The notes under the pieces: model-generated
The model's database searches: none
Told to the model about the DNA's origin: nothing
The model's input: the letters and a program-made list of their open reading frames with translations, nothing else
Origin: CAZAPG01 sp964486935
GTDB taxonomy: Bacteria; Chloroflexota; Anaerolineae; 4572-78; J111
DNA length: 64,000 nucleotides
NCBI GenBank assembly: GCA_964486935.1
Contig: CAZAPG010000008.1
Location: 1 to 64,000, forward strand
Reading direction: 5' to 3'
Shown here: positions 16,466 to 24,943 of the stretch, piece by piece
Position numbering within the stretch: the stretch's first letter is position 1
Layout: each line of letters begins with the position of its first letter
Made by a program: the position numbers and the translations under genes

Positions 16466-17053
16466 ATGAGCGAACATCATCATGATAACAATTACGACGA
16501 AAAAATAGAAAAGATGGTCTCGTTGAGCGTATCGGCGGCGCGGGGCGAGATTCCCCACAGCCAGATTAGCCTGCCCCTGGCCCAGATTGCCGCCGGCGAA
16601 CTGGCCCCGCCCGAAGCCCGCGCCCTGGCCCGCGCCTTGCTGCGGGTGGTCAACGGCGAGCGCGACCCGATTGCCCTGGTTGAAGAGCTGCCGCCGGAGC
16701 TGGCTGAAACAGTCTGGGAGGCGCTCGACGCTATCGAAGCGCCTGCATCCGATGAAGAGGAAGAGCGCGAGGAAATCACTTTTGAGCAACTGGTCGAAAA
16801 GGTGGCCCAGGCTTGCACCGGCGAGGTGATGCTCTGGCAGCGCCTGTGGGAGTTTACCGACGAACTCGGCAGCGACCCCCGCGTGCCGCCCGACGTGCAG
16901 GCCCTGGGCCGCGTGCTGCGCAAAATTCTGGCCGGCGAGCGTCAAAAATATGTGCTGGATGAGCTATCGCCGCAGCATCGCTGGGCCGTAGAGCAGTTAC
17001 TCGATTGGCTGGTGGGTCAGTCGGCAGTGCCGGGAGCAGGCATGGATAGTTGA
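16466..17053 (+). CDS. Acidic helical protein of unknown function
   Basis: 195 aa from the ATG at 16466; a GTG at 16460 is the alternative. A His-rich N-terminus is followed by two internally similar halves. Each has a helical stretch ending in LxRxLLRVVNGERDPIxLVEELPPE or LGRVLRKILAGERQKYVLDELSPQ, so the protein is a diverged duplication joined by a Glu/Asp-rich linker (about 97-106). No TM, signal or catalytic motif is visible. I do not recognise the family. Probably a stand-alone transcription unit. Confidence 0.7.
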   Translation: MSEHHHDNNYDEKIEKMVSLSVSAARGEIPHSQISLPLAQIAAGELAPPEARALARALLRVVNGERDPIALVEELPPELAETVWEALDAIEAPASDEEEEREEITFEQLVEKVAQACTGEVMLWQRLWEFTDELGSDPRVPPDVQALGRVLRKILAGERQKYVLDELSPQHRWAVEQLLDWLVGQSAVPGAGMDS

Positions 17054-17114
17054 ATTTTCAACCACGGCTCATCATCCAACTTGAACAAGACCATAGTGAA
17101 ACAAGGAGAACCTT

Positions 17115-18308
17115 ATGACAATGACAGGCGGAAAAATTGAGGCCAAAAAAGTTGTTTATGCCGAGTCACACCCAATTGTACGGCTAAATTCCTTTCGAAT
17201 CGAGCAATCTCCGTATTTAGAAAAATATGTAACCGGCCAAACGGTGTTTGCCATTTACTGCAACCGCTTTTACCCCTTGAATATGGGAGAAGAGGTGCTT
17301 GAGTACTACTGGAAATTACGCCAGGGCGTTTTGTTGTACGACGTGCCCGAAAAGCCGCTGGAAATTAAAGGGGCAGATGCGGTTACTTTGTTAGAGCGGG
17401 TGTTTGCGCGTCGTATCGATACCCTCAAAATCTGGCGCGCTCGGTATGCCATCGCCTGCACACCAGAGGGAACAGTCTTGATGGATGGAGTCTTAATTCG
17501 TCTGGCCGAGGATCATTTTTGGTATGTTAAGGCGAATGGTGAATTTGAAACGTGGCTGAAAGCTTATGCCGATGGGTTGGATGTAAAAGTCACCGACCCC
17601 CAATCGCGTGTTTTGCAAATTCAAGGGCCAAAATCATTGGATGTTTTAAACGCCGCAACAGGTGGTCAGGTGCCGGCCAGCTTTGGCTATTTTCACGCCG
17701 GCATGTTTAATTTTAGCGGTCAGGAACTGTTGGTCTCACGGACCGGTTGGACAGGCGAAGTAGGGGTAGAGATATACAGCAGCCGGTCCACGGATCACCA
17801 TGCCTTATGGGATCACCTGTTTGACTGCGGGAAGCCTTACGGCCTGGAATTTAGCAGCGCCTCGTCAATGGGGGTGCGCCGGATCGAAGCCGGAATTCTG
17901 GATTACGGTACAGATATTGAACCCGATATGACGCCGTATGCCGCCGGATTGGGCGCCTTTGTTGATCTATCCAAGCCGGATTTTGTCGGTCGCCTGGCCT
18001 TAGAAACAGCCGATAAAACCTGTTTATTGTTTGGATTGGTTTGTGAAACAGCAATACCGCTGGTTGGAATGAAACTGTTCAGCGATGGTAAAGTCGTCGG
18101 AAAGATACAGATTGGCGATTGGTCCCCCACCCTTGACAAGGGGATTGGCTACGCGCGTTTTTACCAGCCCGCGCAGGGGAAAGATAGCTGGCTGGGTGAA
18201 ACCGTGACTTTGGGCGATAATGAAGGGCATCATCAATGCAAAGTTGTATCGCTTCCATTTTTTGATCGTGAAAAACGGATCCCCCGCGGGTTAGAGGTTG
18301 CCGAATAA
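17115..18308 (+). CDS. GcvT-fold aminomethyltransferase-like protein (GcvT/DmdA family)
   Basis: 397 aa with a strong AGGAG before the ATG. The fold is that of folate-binding GcvT proteins: an N-terminal domain (RQGVLLYDVPEKPLEIKGADAV), a central stretch with SRTGWTGEVGVEIY, MGVRRIEAGILDYGTDIEP, and a C-terminal GCV_T_C barrel (GKIQIGDWSP..DKGIGYAR). These proteins move one-carbon units to tetrahydrofolate. The glycine cleavage partners gcvH and gcvP are absent, so a DmdA-like demethylase or another folate-dependent role is as likely as glycine cleavage. It lies 79 nt upstream of a beta-hydroxyacid dehydrogenase, with which it may share a pathway. Confidence 0.85.
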   Translation: MTMTGGKIEAKKVVYAESHPIVRLNSFRIEQSPYLEKYVTGQTVFAIYCNRFYPLNMGEEVLEYYWKLRQGVLLYDVPEKPLEIKGADAVTLLERVFARRIDTLKIWRARYAIACTPEGTVLMDGVLIRLAEDHFWYVKANGEFETWLKAYADGLDVKVTDPQSRVLQIQGPKSLDVLNAATGGQVPASFGYFHAGMFNFSGQELLVSRTGWTGEVGVEIYSSRSTDHHALWDHLFDCGKPYGLEFSSASSMGVRRIEAGILDYGTDIEPDMTPYAAGLGAFVDLSKPDFVGRLALETADKTCLLFGLVCETAIPLVGMKLFSDGKVVGKIQIGDWSPTLDKGIGYARFYQPAQGKDSWLGETVTLGDNEGHHQCKVVSLPFFDREKRIPRGLEVAE

Positions 18309-18387
18309 AACGGAACACGCAATCCGCACTAAGAATCATCATAGCTTCGTATTGTCTCAAACAATTTCACCACCAGGAGCAACTCAA

Positions 18388-19254
18388 ATGACCAAAATCA
18401 CCCTTCTCGGAACCGGCATTATGGGCGCGGGCATGGCCCACAATCTGCTTAAGGCCGGCTTTGAGGTGACTGTCTGGAATCGGACCGCCGCCAAAACCGG
18501 GCCGCTGGCGCGGGCCGGCGCAACCAGGGCCGACACCCCGGCCCTGGCCGTCTACAATGCCGATGTCATTATCTCGATTGTGGGGGATGACGACTCCTCG
18601 CGGCAGGTTTGGCTGGGGCCGGACGGCGTGCTGGCCGGGCAGTTCAGGCCCGGCGCTATCGCCGTTGAGAGCACCACCATTTCGCTGGGGTGGGTCAAAA
18701 AATTGCATGGCGCGCTGTCCGAGGCCGGGTTGCGCTTTATCGACTCGCCGGTAACGGGCGGGCGCGGCGGGGCCGAAGACGGCACGCTGACCCTGCTGGT
18801 CGGCGCAGAAGAAGCGGTGCTGGCCGAAGCTCGCCCGGTGCTGGACGCCTACAGCCAAACCATCATCCACTTTGGGCCGCCGGGCGCGGGCACGGCCTAC
18901 AAGTTGATTGCCAATCTGATGGGCGCGGTACACGCCGTGGCCCTGGGCGAGGGGATTTTGATGGCCCAAAAGGCCGGGCTAAACATGGAGCGCGTGGTCG
19001 AGGCATTGACCAGCGGGGCCGTCGCCAGCCCCTTAGTTGAAGCCTTTGCCCAACGGATGGTCGATAATGACCACGATTTTGTCAACTTCTCGGCCCGCTG
19101 GATGCACAAAGATGCGGCCTACGCCGTGCAAATGGCCAAAGAAATTGAGCAGGCCATCCCCATGTCGGTGGTGGCGGCGCAGGTGTATCAACTGGCCCTG
19201 AGCCGGGACCTGGGCGAAAAGAATGTCAGCGCCGTCATCGAGGCGCTGCGCTAA
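18388..19254 (+). CDS. Beta-hydroxyacid dehydrogenase (3-hydroxyisobutyrate dehydrogenase family)
   Basis: 288 aa. The ATG at 18388 is chosen over upstream starts because it follows CAGGAG and begins the Rossmann motif LLGTGIMGAGMAHNLL. The family signature DSPVTGGRGGAEDGTLT (near 122) and the catalytic-lysine segment GTAYKLIANLMG (near 167) are present. It oxidises 3-hydroxy acids or reduces the semialdehyde with NAD(P); the substrate cannot be fixed from sequence. Follows the GcvT-like gene. Confidence 0.93.
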   Translation: MTKITLLGTGIMGAGMAHNLLKAGFEVTVWNRTAAKTGPLARAGATRADTPALAVYNADVIISIVGDDDSSRQVWLGPDGVLAGQFRPGAIAVESTTISLGWVKKLHGALSEAGLRFIDSPVTGGRGGAEDGTLTLLVGAEEAVLAEARPVLDAYSQTIIHFGPPGAGTAYKLIANLMGAVHAVALGEGILMAQKAGLNMERVVEALTSGAVASPLVEAFAQRMVDNDHDFVNFSARWMHKDAAYAVQMAKEIEQAIPMSVVAAQVYQLALSRDLGEKNVSAVIEALR

Positions 19255-19308
19255 CTTGTCGATTCGCACATTTGCAATTCGTCTATTCTATATAAGGAGC
19301 AGCCCGCT

Positions 19309-19998
19309 TTGAAACAGCCCCACTTTATTATTGGTCTGGTTATGACCGGCATTGGCGCTATCTTTTTGGCGGTCGGTCTGATTTTCTGGCTTTCGTCGCC
19401 GGGCGCTTATCAAGAACTGGAGCGGGTTGCGTCGCTGCCGCAATTGAGCGCGGTGCAACTGGCCGACACCCGGCCCGGCGTTGAGGCCGTCATCGAGGGG
19501 CGCGCCGCCGAGCGTAACGAGCTGCATCGCCAGGGTTTTGTAGCCTACATTAGCCGCCAGTACCAGGGCGAACGCTGCGAAACGGACGACGACGGCAACC
19601 GCGATTGCGAGTCGATTTGGCAGGAGAATGAGCGCGTCACCCCGGCTCTGTGGCTGGATGTGGCCGGTGGCCGGGCGCGGTTGTCAAACAACAATTATGC
19701 CATCGAAAATCCGCCGGCTGCCTGGCAGTCAACCGAAGGCTTGAGGTCTTACGAAACAGTGCGGCTGGAGGGATTCAAAATTAACGACCCCGTCTTTGCC
19801 ATCGGCCAGGTTGTTGCCAGCAGCGACGGGCCGGCTTTGCAGGCATCCCTGATTTTTGGCGGCACGCGCCAGGATTACCTTACCTACAAACGCGCCCAGG
19901 CAGACTCAATGTATCGGGGCGGGCTGGTGTTCGGCGGGCTGGGCGGGCTGATGGTGCTGATTGGCGGGGCGTTTATTATCTTCAAAGTTCTCAGGTAG
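19309..19998 (+). CDS. Two-TM membrane protein with GIDE-like domain
   Basis: 229 aa from a TTG preceded by AAGGAG. Transmembrane helices lie at about 7-30 and 203-226, with an intervening extramembrane domain of about 170 residues. The middle (AVIEGRAAERN..., ETVRLEGFKINDPVFAIGQV) resembles the GIDE domain found in archaeal, bacterial and organellar membrane proteins; its biochemical role in bacteria is unknown. There is no RING finger. Lies 54 nt after the dehydrogenase and may be cotranscribed. Confidence 0.75.
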   Translation: MKQPHFIIGLVMTGIGAIFLAVGLIFWLSSPGAYQELERVASLPQLSAVQLADTRPGVEAVIEGRAAERNELHRQGFVAYISRQYQGERCETDDDGNRDCESIWQENERVTPALWLDVAGGRARLSNNNYAIENPPAAWQSTEGLRSYETVRLEGFKINDPVFAIGQVVASSDGPALQASLIFGGTRQDYLTYKRAQADSMYRGGLVFGGLGGLMVLIGGAFIIFKVLR

Positions 19999-20050
19999 GC
20001 CGTCCGACGGATTGGCGTAGGCTGCCTGTTTGATAAATAACTCCCGCCGG

Positions 20051-20081
20051 TTGATTGCTTTACCCCTGTTTGTGATACAAT
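20051..20081 (+). promoter_or_regulatory. Predicted promoter of pbpC
   Basis: TTGATT (20051-20056), a long 19-bp spacer and TACAAT (20076-20081) with an extended TG at 20073-20074. The next 65 bp carry the heptameric repeat block. Confidence 0.4.
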
Positions 20082-20086
20082 AACGT

Positions 20087-20147
20087 GGGACGTAGTACGC
20101 GAAGAGTATTCCTTCCACGTCCTACGTTCTACGTAATACGCAACACG
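20087..20147. repeat. Heptameric repeat block before pbpC
   Basis: 7-bp units GTCCTAC, GTTCTAC, GTAATAC, GCAACAC run up to the pbpC start and are opposed by GGGACGTAGTACGCG-type sequence at 20087-20103, so the block is partly inverted. A similar vocabulary (GCGTATT, ACGCAAT) is found before the macroglobulin gene at 31145-31190. Confidence 0.5.
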
Positions 20148-20152
20148 AATCT

Positions 20153-22801
20153 ATGAAACCAATCTCGCGCAACCGTAAAATTATTACCGGCCTGATTACC
20201 GCCGTTATTCTGCTCACCCTGGGCCTGTTTGCCGCCGTGCAGCGCTGGCTGCTGGTCGACTTGCCCCACCCCGGCCAGTTGTACCAGCACACCAGCGCGC
20301 CCTCCACCAAAATTTTCGACCGGCACGGCGCCCTTTTGTACGAAATTACCGACCCTCACCAGGGGTTGCACACGCCGCTCGCCCTGGATGACATCCCGCA
20401 GAATTGCATCGAAGCCACCATTGCCACCGAAGATGCCAGCTTTTACCGCAACCCCGGCGTTGATGCCTGGGCCATTATCCGGGCGCTCTACATTAACCTC
20501 AAAGGCGGCGAGGTGTTGAGCGGCGGCAGCACCATCACCCAGCAGTTGGCCCGCAACCTGCTGCTCTCGCCGCAGGAGCGCACCGAGGTGAGCCTGACCC
20601 GCAAGCTGCGCGAAGCCATTTTGGCCTGGCGGCTGGCTCGCACCTATGGCAAAGATGAAATTTTGACCCTCTACCTCAACGAGACCTACTACGGCAACCT
20701 GGCCTACGGCATCGAGGCCGCCAGTCGCACCTACTTTGGCAAACACGCCGCCGAACTGGACCTGGCCGAGTGCGCCCTGCTGGCCGGCCTGCCGCAAAGC
20801 CCGGCCAACTACAACCCGCTGGAGCATCTGGCAACGGCCAAAGCGCGGCAGGCCATTGTGCTGGATTTGATGGTCAAACAAGGCTACGCAACCGCCGGCG
20901 AGGCCGAAAGCGCGCGCCGGGAAAAGCTGGGCTTTGCCTCGGTCTCATTTCCCATTCAGGCCCCTCATTTTGTTATGTACGTGCGGGGCGAACTGGAGCG
21001 ACGCTACGGCCTGGAAGCTATTTACCGCCAGGGCTTGCAGGTCTACACCACCCTTGATTTGAACATGCAGAACACCGCCCAGCGGCTGGTTCGCTACCGG
21101 CTGGAGGAGTTGGCCAAACACAAAGATGGCCTGCCGCCGCGCAACGTGCGCAACGCCGCCGTGGTAATTTTAGACCCCCACACCGGCGAAGTGCTGACCA
21201 TGCTGGGCAGCCCCAACTATTTTGATCCCCGCATCGACGGCGCGGTCAACGCCACCACCGCTACCCGCCAGCCCGGTTCGTCGGTGAAGCCGATTACCTA
21301 CGCCGCCGCGTTTGACCCCCAAATTGCGGCCAAATTCGGTTATCTGCCGCTCACGCCGGCCTCGATGATGGTGGACGCGCGCACCGCTTTTGTTACCAAA
21401 GAGGGCCAGCCCTACGCCCCGGAAAATTACGACCGCACCTGGCGCGGCCCGGTGCTGATGCGTCCAAGTTTAGCCAGCAGCTACAACCTGATTGCGGTGA
21501 AGGTGCTTGATTACGTGGGCCTTGACGCGATGACCGATTTGGCCCGCTCGATGGGGATTACCACCTTTGACAACAAAGAGTTTGGCCTGGCCCTTACCCT
21601 GGGCGGCGGCGAGGTTCGCCTGCTGGAACTGACCGCGGCCTACGGCGCGTTTGCCAACGGCGGGCGGCGGGTCGAGCCGGTCACCATCAGCCGCATCACC
21701 GATGCCGCCGGCAGCGTAATTTACGAGTCGCCCCGAAACCTGAACCCCGGCCCGCAAATTATGGACGAGCGCGCGGCCTACCTCATCACCAATATCTTGA
21801 GCGACGATTACGCCCGCCGCTCCACCTTTGGCATGGGCAGCCCGCTCAATTTGACTCGCCCGGCGGCGGCCAAAACCGGCACTACGCAAGATTGGCGCGA
21901 TAACTGGACGGTTGGCTACACGCCCGAGCTGGTGACCGGCGTGTGGGTAGGCAACGCCGACAACGAGCCGATGCGCCACGTTTCCGGCGTCACCGGCGCG
22001 GCCCCCATCTGGCGCGATGTGATGGCCGAGATTCTCAAAGCCCGCCCGGCCAAAATTTTCCCCGTGCCGGAAGGGTTGGTGGAAAAAACGGTTTGCGCGG
22101 CAAATGGCTTGTTGCCGGTTCAGGGTTCAGAGTTTTCAGTTCAGAGATTTCGTCATCCACAATCCCCAACACTTAGCCCTGAACTCTCAACGCTGAACTC
22201 CCAACTGATGACTCCCTGCCCCCACACCATCGCCGAAATTTTTATTGAAGGCACAGAACCCACCCAGCTTGACGACTGGCACCGGGCCGTGGCCCTGGAT
22301 CGCCGCAACGGGTTGCTGGCCGGGCCAGATTGCCCGCTGGATTTTGTCACCTTTCAAACCTACACCTTCTATCCCGCCGAGGCCCAGGCCTGGGCCAGAA
22401 AACAGGGCGTGCCCCAGCCGCCGAATCTCTACTCCCCGCTGTGCCCCGGCAGCGCGGCCACAATAGACGAAGGACGAATGACGAACGACGAAAAGCCAAT
22501 TGCCCCTGCCCCTCTGCTACCCGGCGCCCCGGCCCTTGTCTTCACCAGCCCCGACCAGGGCAGCGTTTTTAGGCTTGCGCCCAACATTCCGTTGGACAAG
22601 CAAAAAATCAAGGTGAGCGCGCGTCCGGCCAACGGCGTACAGATTGGCGAGGTCAGGCTGCTGCTCAACGGCCAACTTTTGACCGAAGGATGGGAAACGC
22701 TGTGGCAAATGTCGCCGGGCCGGCACACCTTTGAGGCCGTTGGCCTGGACGAAGCCGGCAACCCGGTATCGAGCCGCGTGACGGTGGAAGTGGTCAGGTA
22801 G
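20153..22801 (+). CDS. pbpC: Penicillin-binding protein 1C (bifunctional glycosyltransferase/transpeptidase)
   Basis: 882 aa. One N-terminal TM helix (10-30) precedes a GT51 glycosyltransferase with catalytic Glu93 (ATIATEDASFY) and the QQLARNLLLS block. The transpeptidase has S376-x-x-K379 (PGSSVKP) and K574-TGT, and the PBP1C-specific C-terminal beta domain covers about 790-880. It polymerises and crosslinks peptidoglycan at the outer membrane face. Between transpeptidase and C-terminal domain lie two in-frame stretches of heptameric repeat origin (residues about 654-686 and 769-783). It faces the alpha-2-macroglobulin gene, its usual partner in other bacteria. Confidence 0.95.
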   Translation: MKPISRNRKIITGLITAVILLTLGLFAAVQRWLLVDLPHPGQLYQHTSAPSTKIFDRHGALLYEITDPHQGLHTPLALDDIPQNCIEATIATEDASFYRNPGVDAWAIIRALYINLKGGEVLSGGSTITQQLARNLLLSPQERTEVSLTRKLREAILAWRLARTYGKDEILTLYLNETYYGNLAYGIEAASRTYFGKHAAELDLAECALLAGLPQSPANYNPLEHLATAKARQAIVLDLMVKQGYATAGEAESARREKLGFASVSFPIQAPHFVMYVRGELERRYGLEAIYRQGLQVYTTLDLNMQNTAQRLVRYRLEELAKHKDGLPPRNVRNAAVVILDPHTGEVLTMLGSPNYFDPRIDGAVNATTATRQPGSSVKPITYAAAFDPQIAAKFGYLPLTPASMMVDARTAFVTKEGQPYAPENYDRTWRGPVLMRPSLASSYNLIAVKVLDYVGLDAMTDLARSMGITTFDNKEFGLALTLGGGEVRLLELTAAYGAFANGGRRVEPVTISRITDAAGSVIYESPRNLNPGPQIMDERAAYLITNILSDDYARRSTFGMGSPLNLTRPAAAKTGTTQDWRDNWTVGYTPELVTGVWVGNADNEPMRHVSGVTGAAPIWRDVMAEILKARPAKIFPVPEGLVEKTVCAANGLLPVQGSEFSVQRFRHPQSPTLSPELSTLNSQLMTPCPHTIAEIFIEGTEPTQLDDWHRAVALDRRNGLLAGPDCPLDFVTFQTYTFYPAEAQAWARKQGVPQPPNLYSPLCPGSAATIDEGRMTNDEKPIAPAPLLPGAPALVFTSPDQGSVFRLAPNIPLDKQKIKVSARPANGVQIGEVRLLLNGQLLTEGWETLWQMSPGRHTFEAVGLDEAGNPVSSRVTVEVVR
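22114..22212. repeat. Heptameric inverted repeat inside pbpC
   Basis: GTTCAGG, GTTCAGA, GTTTTCA, GTTCAGA on the left and CTGAACT, CTCAACG, CTGAACT, CCCAACT on the right form opposed blocks in 7-bp register. The 99-bp segment is in frame and encodes a low-complexity Ser/Gln/Pro-rich linker between two folded domains. Confidence 0.65.
22462..22498. repeat. Second heptameric repeat inside pbpC
   Basis: Four units of the form GACGAAx (GACGAAG, GACGAAT, GACGAAC, GACGAAA) follow in exact 7-bp steps, encoding an in-frame DEGRMTNDEK linker. No opposed arm is present. Confidence 0.6.
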
Positions 22802-22819
22802 CCCCACCCTGTTGTTATC

Positions 22820-22856
22820 AAAAAAACGCCGTAAGCGAACTCACGGCGTTTTTTGT
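22820..22856. terminator. Bidirectional rho-independent terminator
   Basis: AAAAAACGCCGT/ACGGCGTTTTTT stem with a 10-nt loop between convergent pbpC and the nucleotidase gene. Runs of A and T at the two sides allow use in either direction. Confidence 0.85.
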
Positions 22857-22881
22857 TGCGAAAATTTTGACGAATTTGTCT

Positions 22882-24645
22882 CTATTGTGGCGGGAAGGTT
22901 TGCCGCAGTTGGGCAATGGTGGCCGCTCGAACATCATCATGCTCTTGCAGCACGGTCAGGCCCTCGTTATCGGGGGTCAGGTAATCCAGGCCCTGCTCAT
23001 TGCCGGTCAGCAAAAAGTCGTTAATGGCGACGCGGTAGGCGCGGGTCTCATCCAGCGCTTCGCCATTGATAAGCCAGCCGCCGTTAGCGCCGGCGGTAAC
23101 ATTGGCCGTTTGCAGATAGCCGCCCTTGCCGGCGTTGGCCCGGCCCTGCTCGAGTACCTGTTTCAGCAAACTGCCGCTCATCTCTACGGACACAATTTTG
23201 CCGCCAAAAGGCAAAATGCGAATCACATCGTATTCGGTAATGTCGCCGGGGGGGATAATGTCGTCAATACGAATGGAGCCGCCGTTGAAGATGGCTAACT
23301 CGGTGCCGGGCGCGGCGTTGAGCATACTCTGGGCGATAATATCGGTCAGGTCGGTGGGGTGATTGCGCACGCTGGCTTCCAGGCCGTCCAGCGGAATGTC
23401 AACCCGGGTAATGATTTGCTCCGGGTTAAAACCATCGGCCCGAAAGCCTTCAAAGCCCAGCCCGGTCCAGCGGTTAACTTCCTGCTGCGCTTCCGGGTCA
23501 TCGGGAATGGCGGCGGTGATGGGCTGCAAGCGAGAGTCGATTTGCAGCTCGCCGGTTTGCGGGTCATACAGTAGATTGTGAATGTAGACCGTGCGGGCGT
23601 TGGCGTCGGCCTTGTAAATGGGGGCCAAATCCGGGCCGGGGCGAACGCTCATATTTTCGTGCTCGTGGCCGCCTACAATCAAATCAATCTGCGGTAACTG
23701 CTGCGCCAGTTGGGTATCGCTTTCAACGGCCAGGTGGGTGAGGGCAATCAGGATGTCAACCTGCTCGCGCAGCGCGGCCACCTGCTCGGCGGCGGCGGCA
23801 AAAGGGTCGGTGTAGGTAACATAATCCTTGGGGTTGCTGCCCAGCGTCAACCCAAATATGCCGACGCGCACCTCCTGCCCGTTTTGGCCGGTGACGGTGA
23901 AAATGTGGTTTGGCTCGACTCCCGGAAACGGCTGGCCGCTGGCATCAAATACGTTGCTTGACACCCAGGTAAATTGCGACTCGCCCATCCGTTTGAGGAA
24001 CTGCTCCTGATTCAGGTCAAACTCGTGGTTGCCAAAGGTCATAAAATCCAGGCCGATGGCGTTCATCACGCCGACGGTCTGCTGCCCGGCCAGCCGCTCG
24101 CCGTTGACTCTGGCCGTACCCAGCGCCGAGGGGCTGAACAAATCGCCGGCCAGCATCATAAAGGTGTTGGGATTTTCGGCCAGCAGTTGCTTGCGCAGTG
24201 TGGCCACGCGGGCCAGCCCGCCCTCGGCCCCGCCGCTCACCGGGGTAATTTCGTACACATCGTTCAGATGAATCAGGGTAATCGGCACCACCGAGTCGGG
24301 CAGCGGCGACTGGCTTGCCCCGGCGTTTTGCCCCAGCAGGGCCAGCGCGTCGGCCGGGCCGGGAACGCACAGCTTCCAGCCGATTTCAATCAAATTGGGG
24401 TTGGTAATGGTGGCGTAGCTGCTATCGCCGGCGGCTTGGGCGTTGGTCGCCTCAACGATGGCGGGATAGGCCAGCGGGTCGTTATAAGCCTTGGCCGCAA
24501 GTTTGGAGAGCCAGTCATCGGCCTGCACCACAACGTCGGTTTCGCAGGCAATATCGGTTTGGGCCAGGGCGGGGGCCGGCCAGAGGGCCAGCAACAGGAC
24601 CAGCAGCAGGATTAGTTGGGTGATGCGGTTGGGGTGTTTCATCAT
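22882..24645 (-). CDS. Secreted LysM-containing 5'-nucleotidase/2',3'-cyclic phosphodiesterase family protein
   Basis: 587 aa. A signal peptide (1-29, ending ALA) is followed by a LysM-like module (about 38-95, with WLSKLAAKAYNDPLAYPAIVEATN and NPNLIEIGWKLCVP) for wall binding. A calcineurin-type metallophosphoesterase domain (about 120-345) has NDVYE at 128-132 in place of the usual NDxHG, GNHEFD (205-210) and GGHEHE. A 5_nucleotid_C domain fills the rest. UshA-type enzymes release phosphate from extracellular nucleotides. Two ATGs (24645, 24642) follow AGGAG; the second has better spacing. It lies between pbpC and the macroglobulin gene. Confidence 0.9.
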   Translation of the reverse strand: MMKHPNRITQLILLLVLLLALWPAPALAQTDIACETDVVVQADDWLSKLAAKAYNDPLAYPAIVEATNAQAAGDSSYATITNPNLIEIGWKLCVPGPADALALLGQNAGASQSPLPDSVVPITLIHLNDVYEITPVSGGAEGGLARVATLRKQLLAENPNTFMMLAGDLFSPSALGTARVNGERLAGQQTVGVMNAIGLDFMTFGNHEFDLNQEQFLKRMGESQFTWVSSNVFDASGQPFPGVEPNHIFTVTGQNGQEVRVGIFGLTLGSNPKDYVTYTDPFAAAAEQVAALREQVDILIALTHLAVESDTQLAQQLPQIDLIVGGHEHENMSVRPGPDLAPIYKADANARTVYIHNLLYDPQTGELQIDSRLQPITAAIPDDPEAQQEVNRWTGLGFEGFRADGFNPEQIITRVDIPLDGLEASVRNHPTDLTDIIAQSMLNAAPGTELAIFNGGSIRIDDIIPPGDITEYDVIRILPFGGKIVSVEMSGSLLKQVLEQGRANAGKGGYLQTANVTAGANGGWLINGEALDETRAYRVAINDFLLTGNEQGLDYLTPDNEGLTVLQEHDDVRAATIAQLRQTFPPQ

Positions 24646-24663
24646 TGCTCCTAAAGAAGATAT

Positions 24664-24683
24664 CCCGCCCCGGTTGGGGCGGG
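24664..24683 (-). promoter_or_regulatory. Hairpin just before the nucleotidase ribosome-binding site
   Basis: CCCGCCCC, GGTT loop, GGGGCGGG: a perfect 8-bp G/C stem 18 nt upstream of the start codon with no T-run after it. It would sit in the leader and could affect translation. No riboswitch class is recognised. Confidence 0.4.
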
Positions 24684-24881
24684 TGGCGAATTATACCACA
24701 TCACGAGGTTGGATTGGAAAATCGGGGGGCCGGTTGAAGAAATTGTTGAAAGACAATCCTGCGGCATAGCTTTCAATCTTCTGTGCCGCTATCAGAGGGA
24801 AGTTATTTATTTCTTGATCTTAAATCTTTTCAGCGAATTCAATGATTCAGTGTCTCAGCGTTTCAACTGGCCACTGCCAAC

Positions 24882-24920
24882 AAAAAACCGCCGCAAGTCT
24901 TGATTCTCGCGGCGGTTTTT
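24882..24920 (-). terminator. Terminator of the alpha-2-macroglobulin gene
   Basis: AAAAACCGCCGC/GCGGCGGTTTTT stem with a 14-nt loop, 24 nt after the stop. The run of T on the minus strand makes it a strong terminator; it is symmetrical enough to act on both strands. Confidence 0.8.
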
Positions 24921-24943
24921 AATTTTGCGGCGGTCGGCGGTCG

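Noticed and set aside
16292..16945. 217-codon minus-strand frame over the acidic protein gene and the promoter region
   Set aside because: It would cross the kinase promoter, lacks a ribosome-binding site and has shadow-like composition; the plus-strand gene has an extended -10 and internal repeats.
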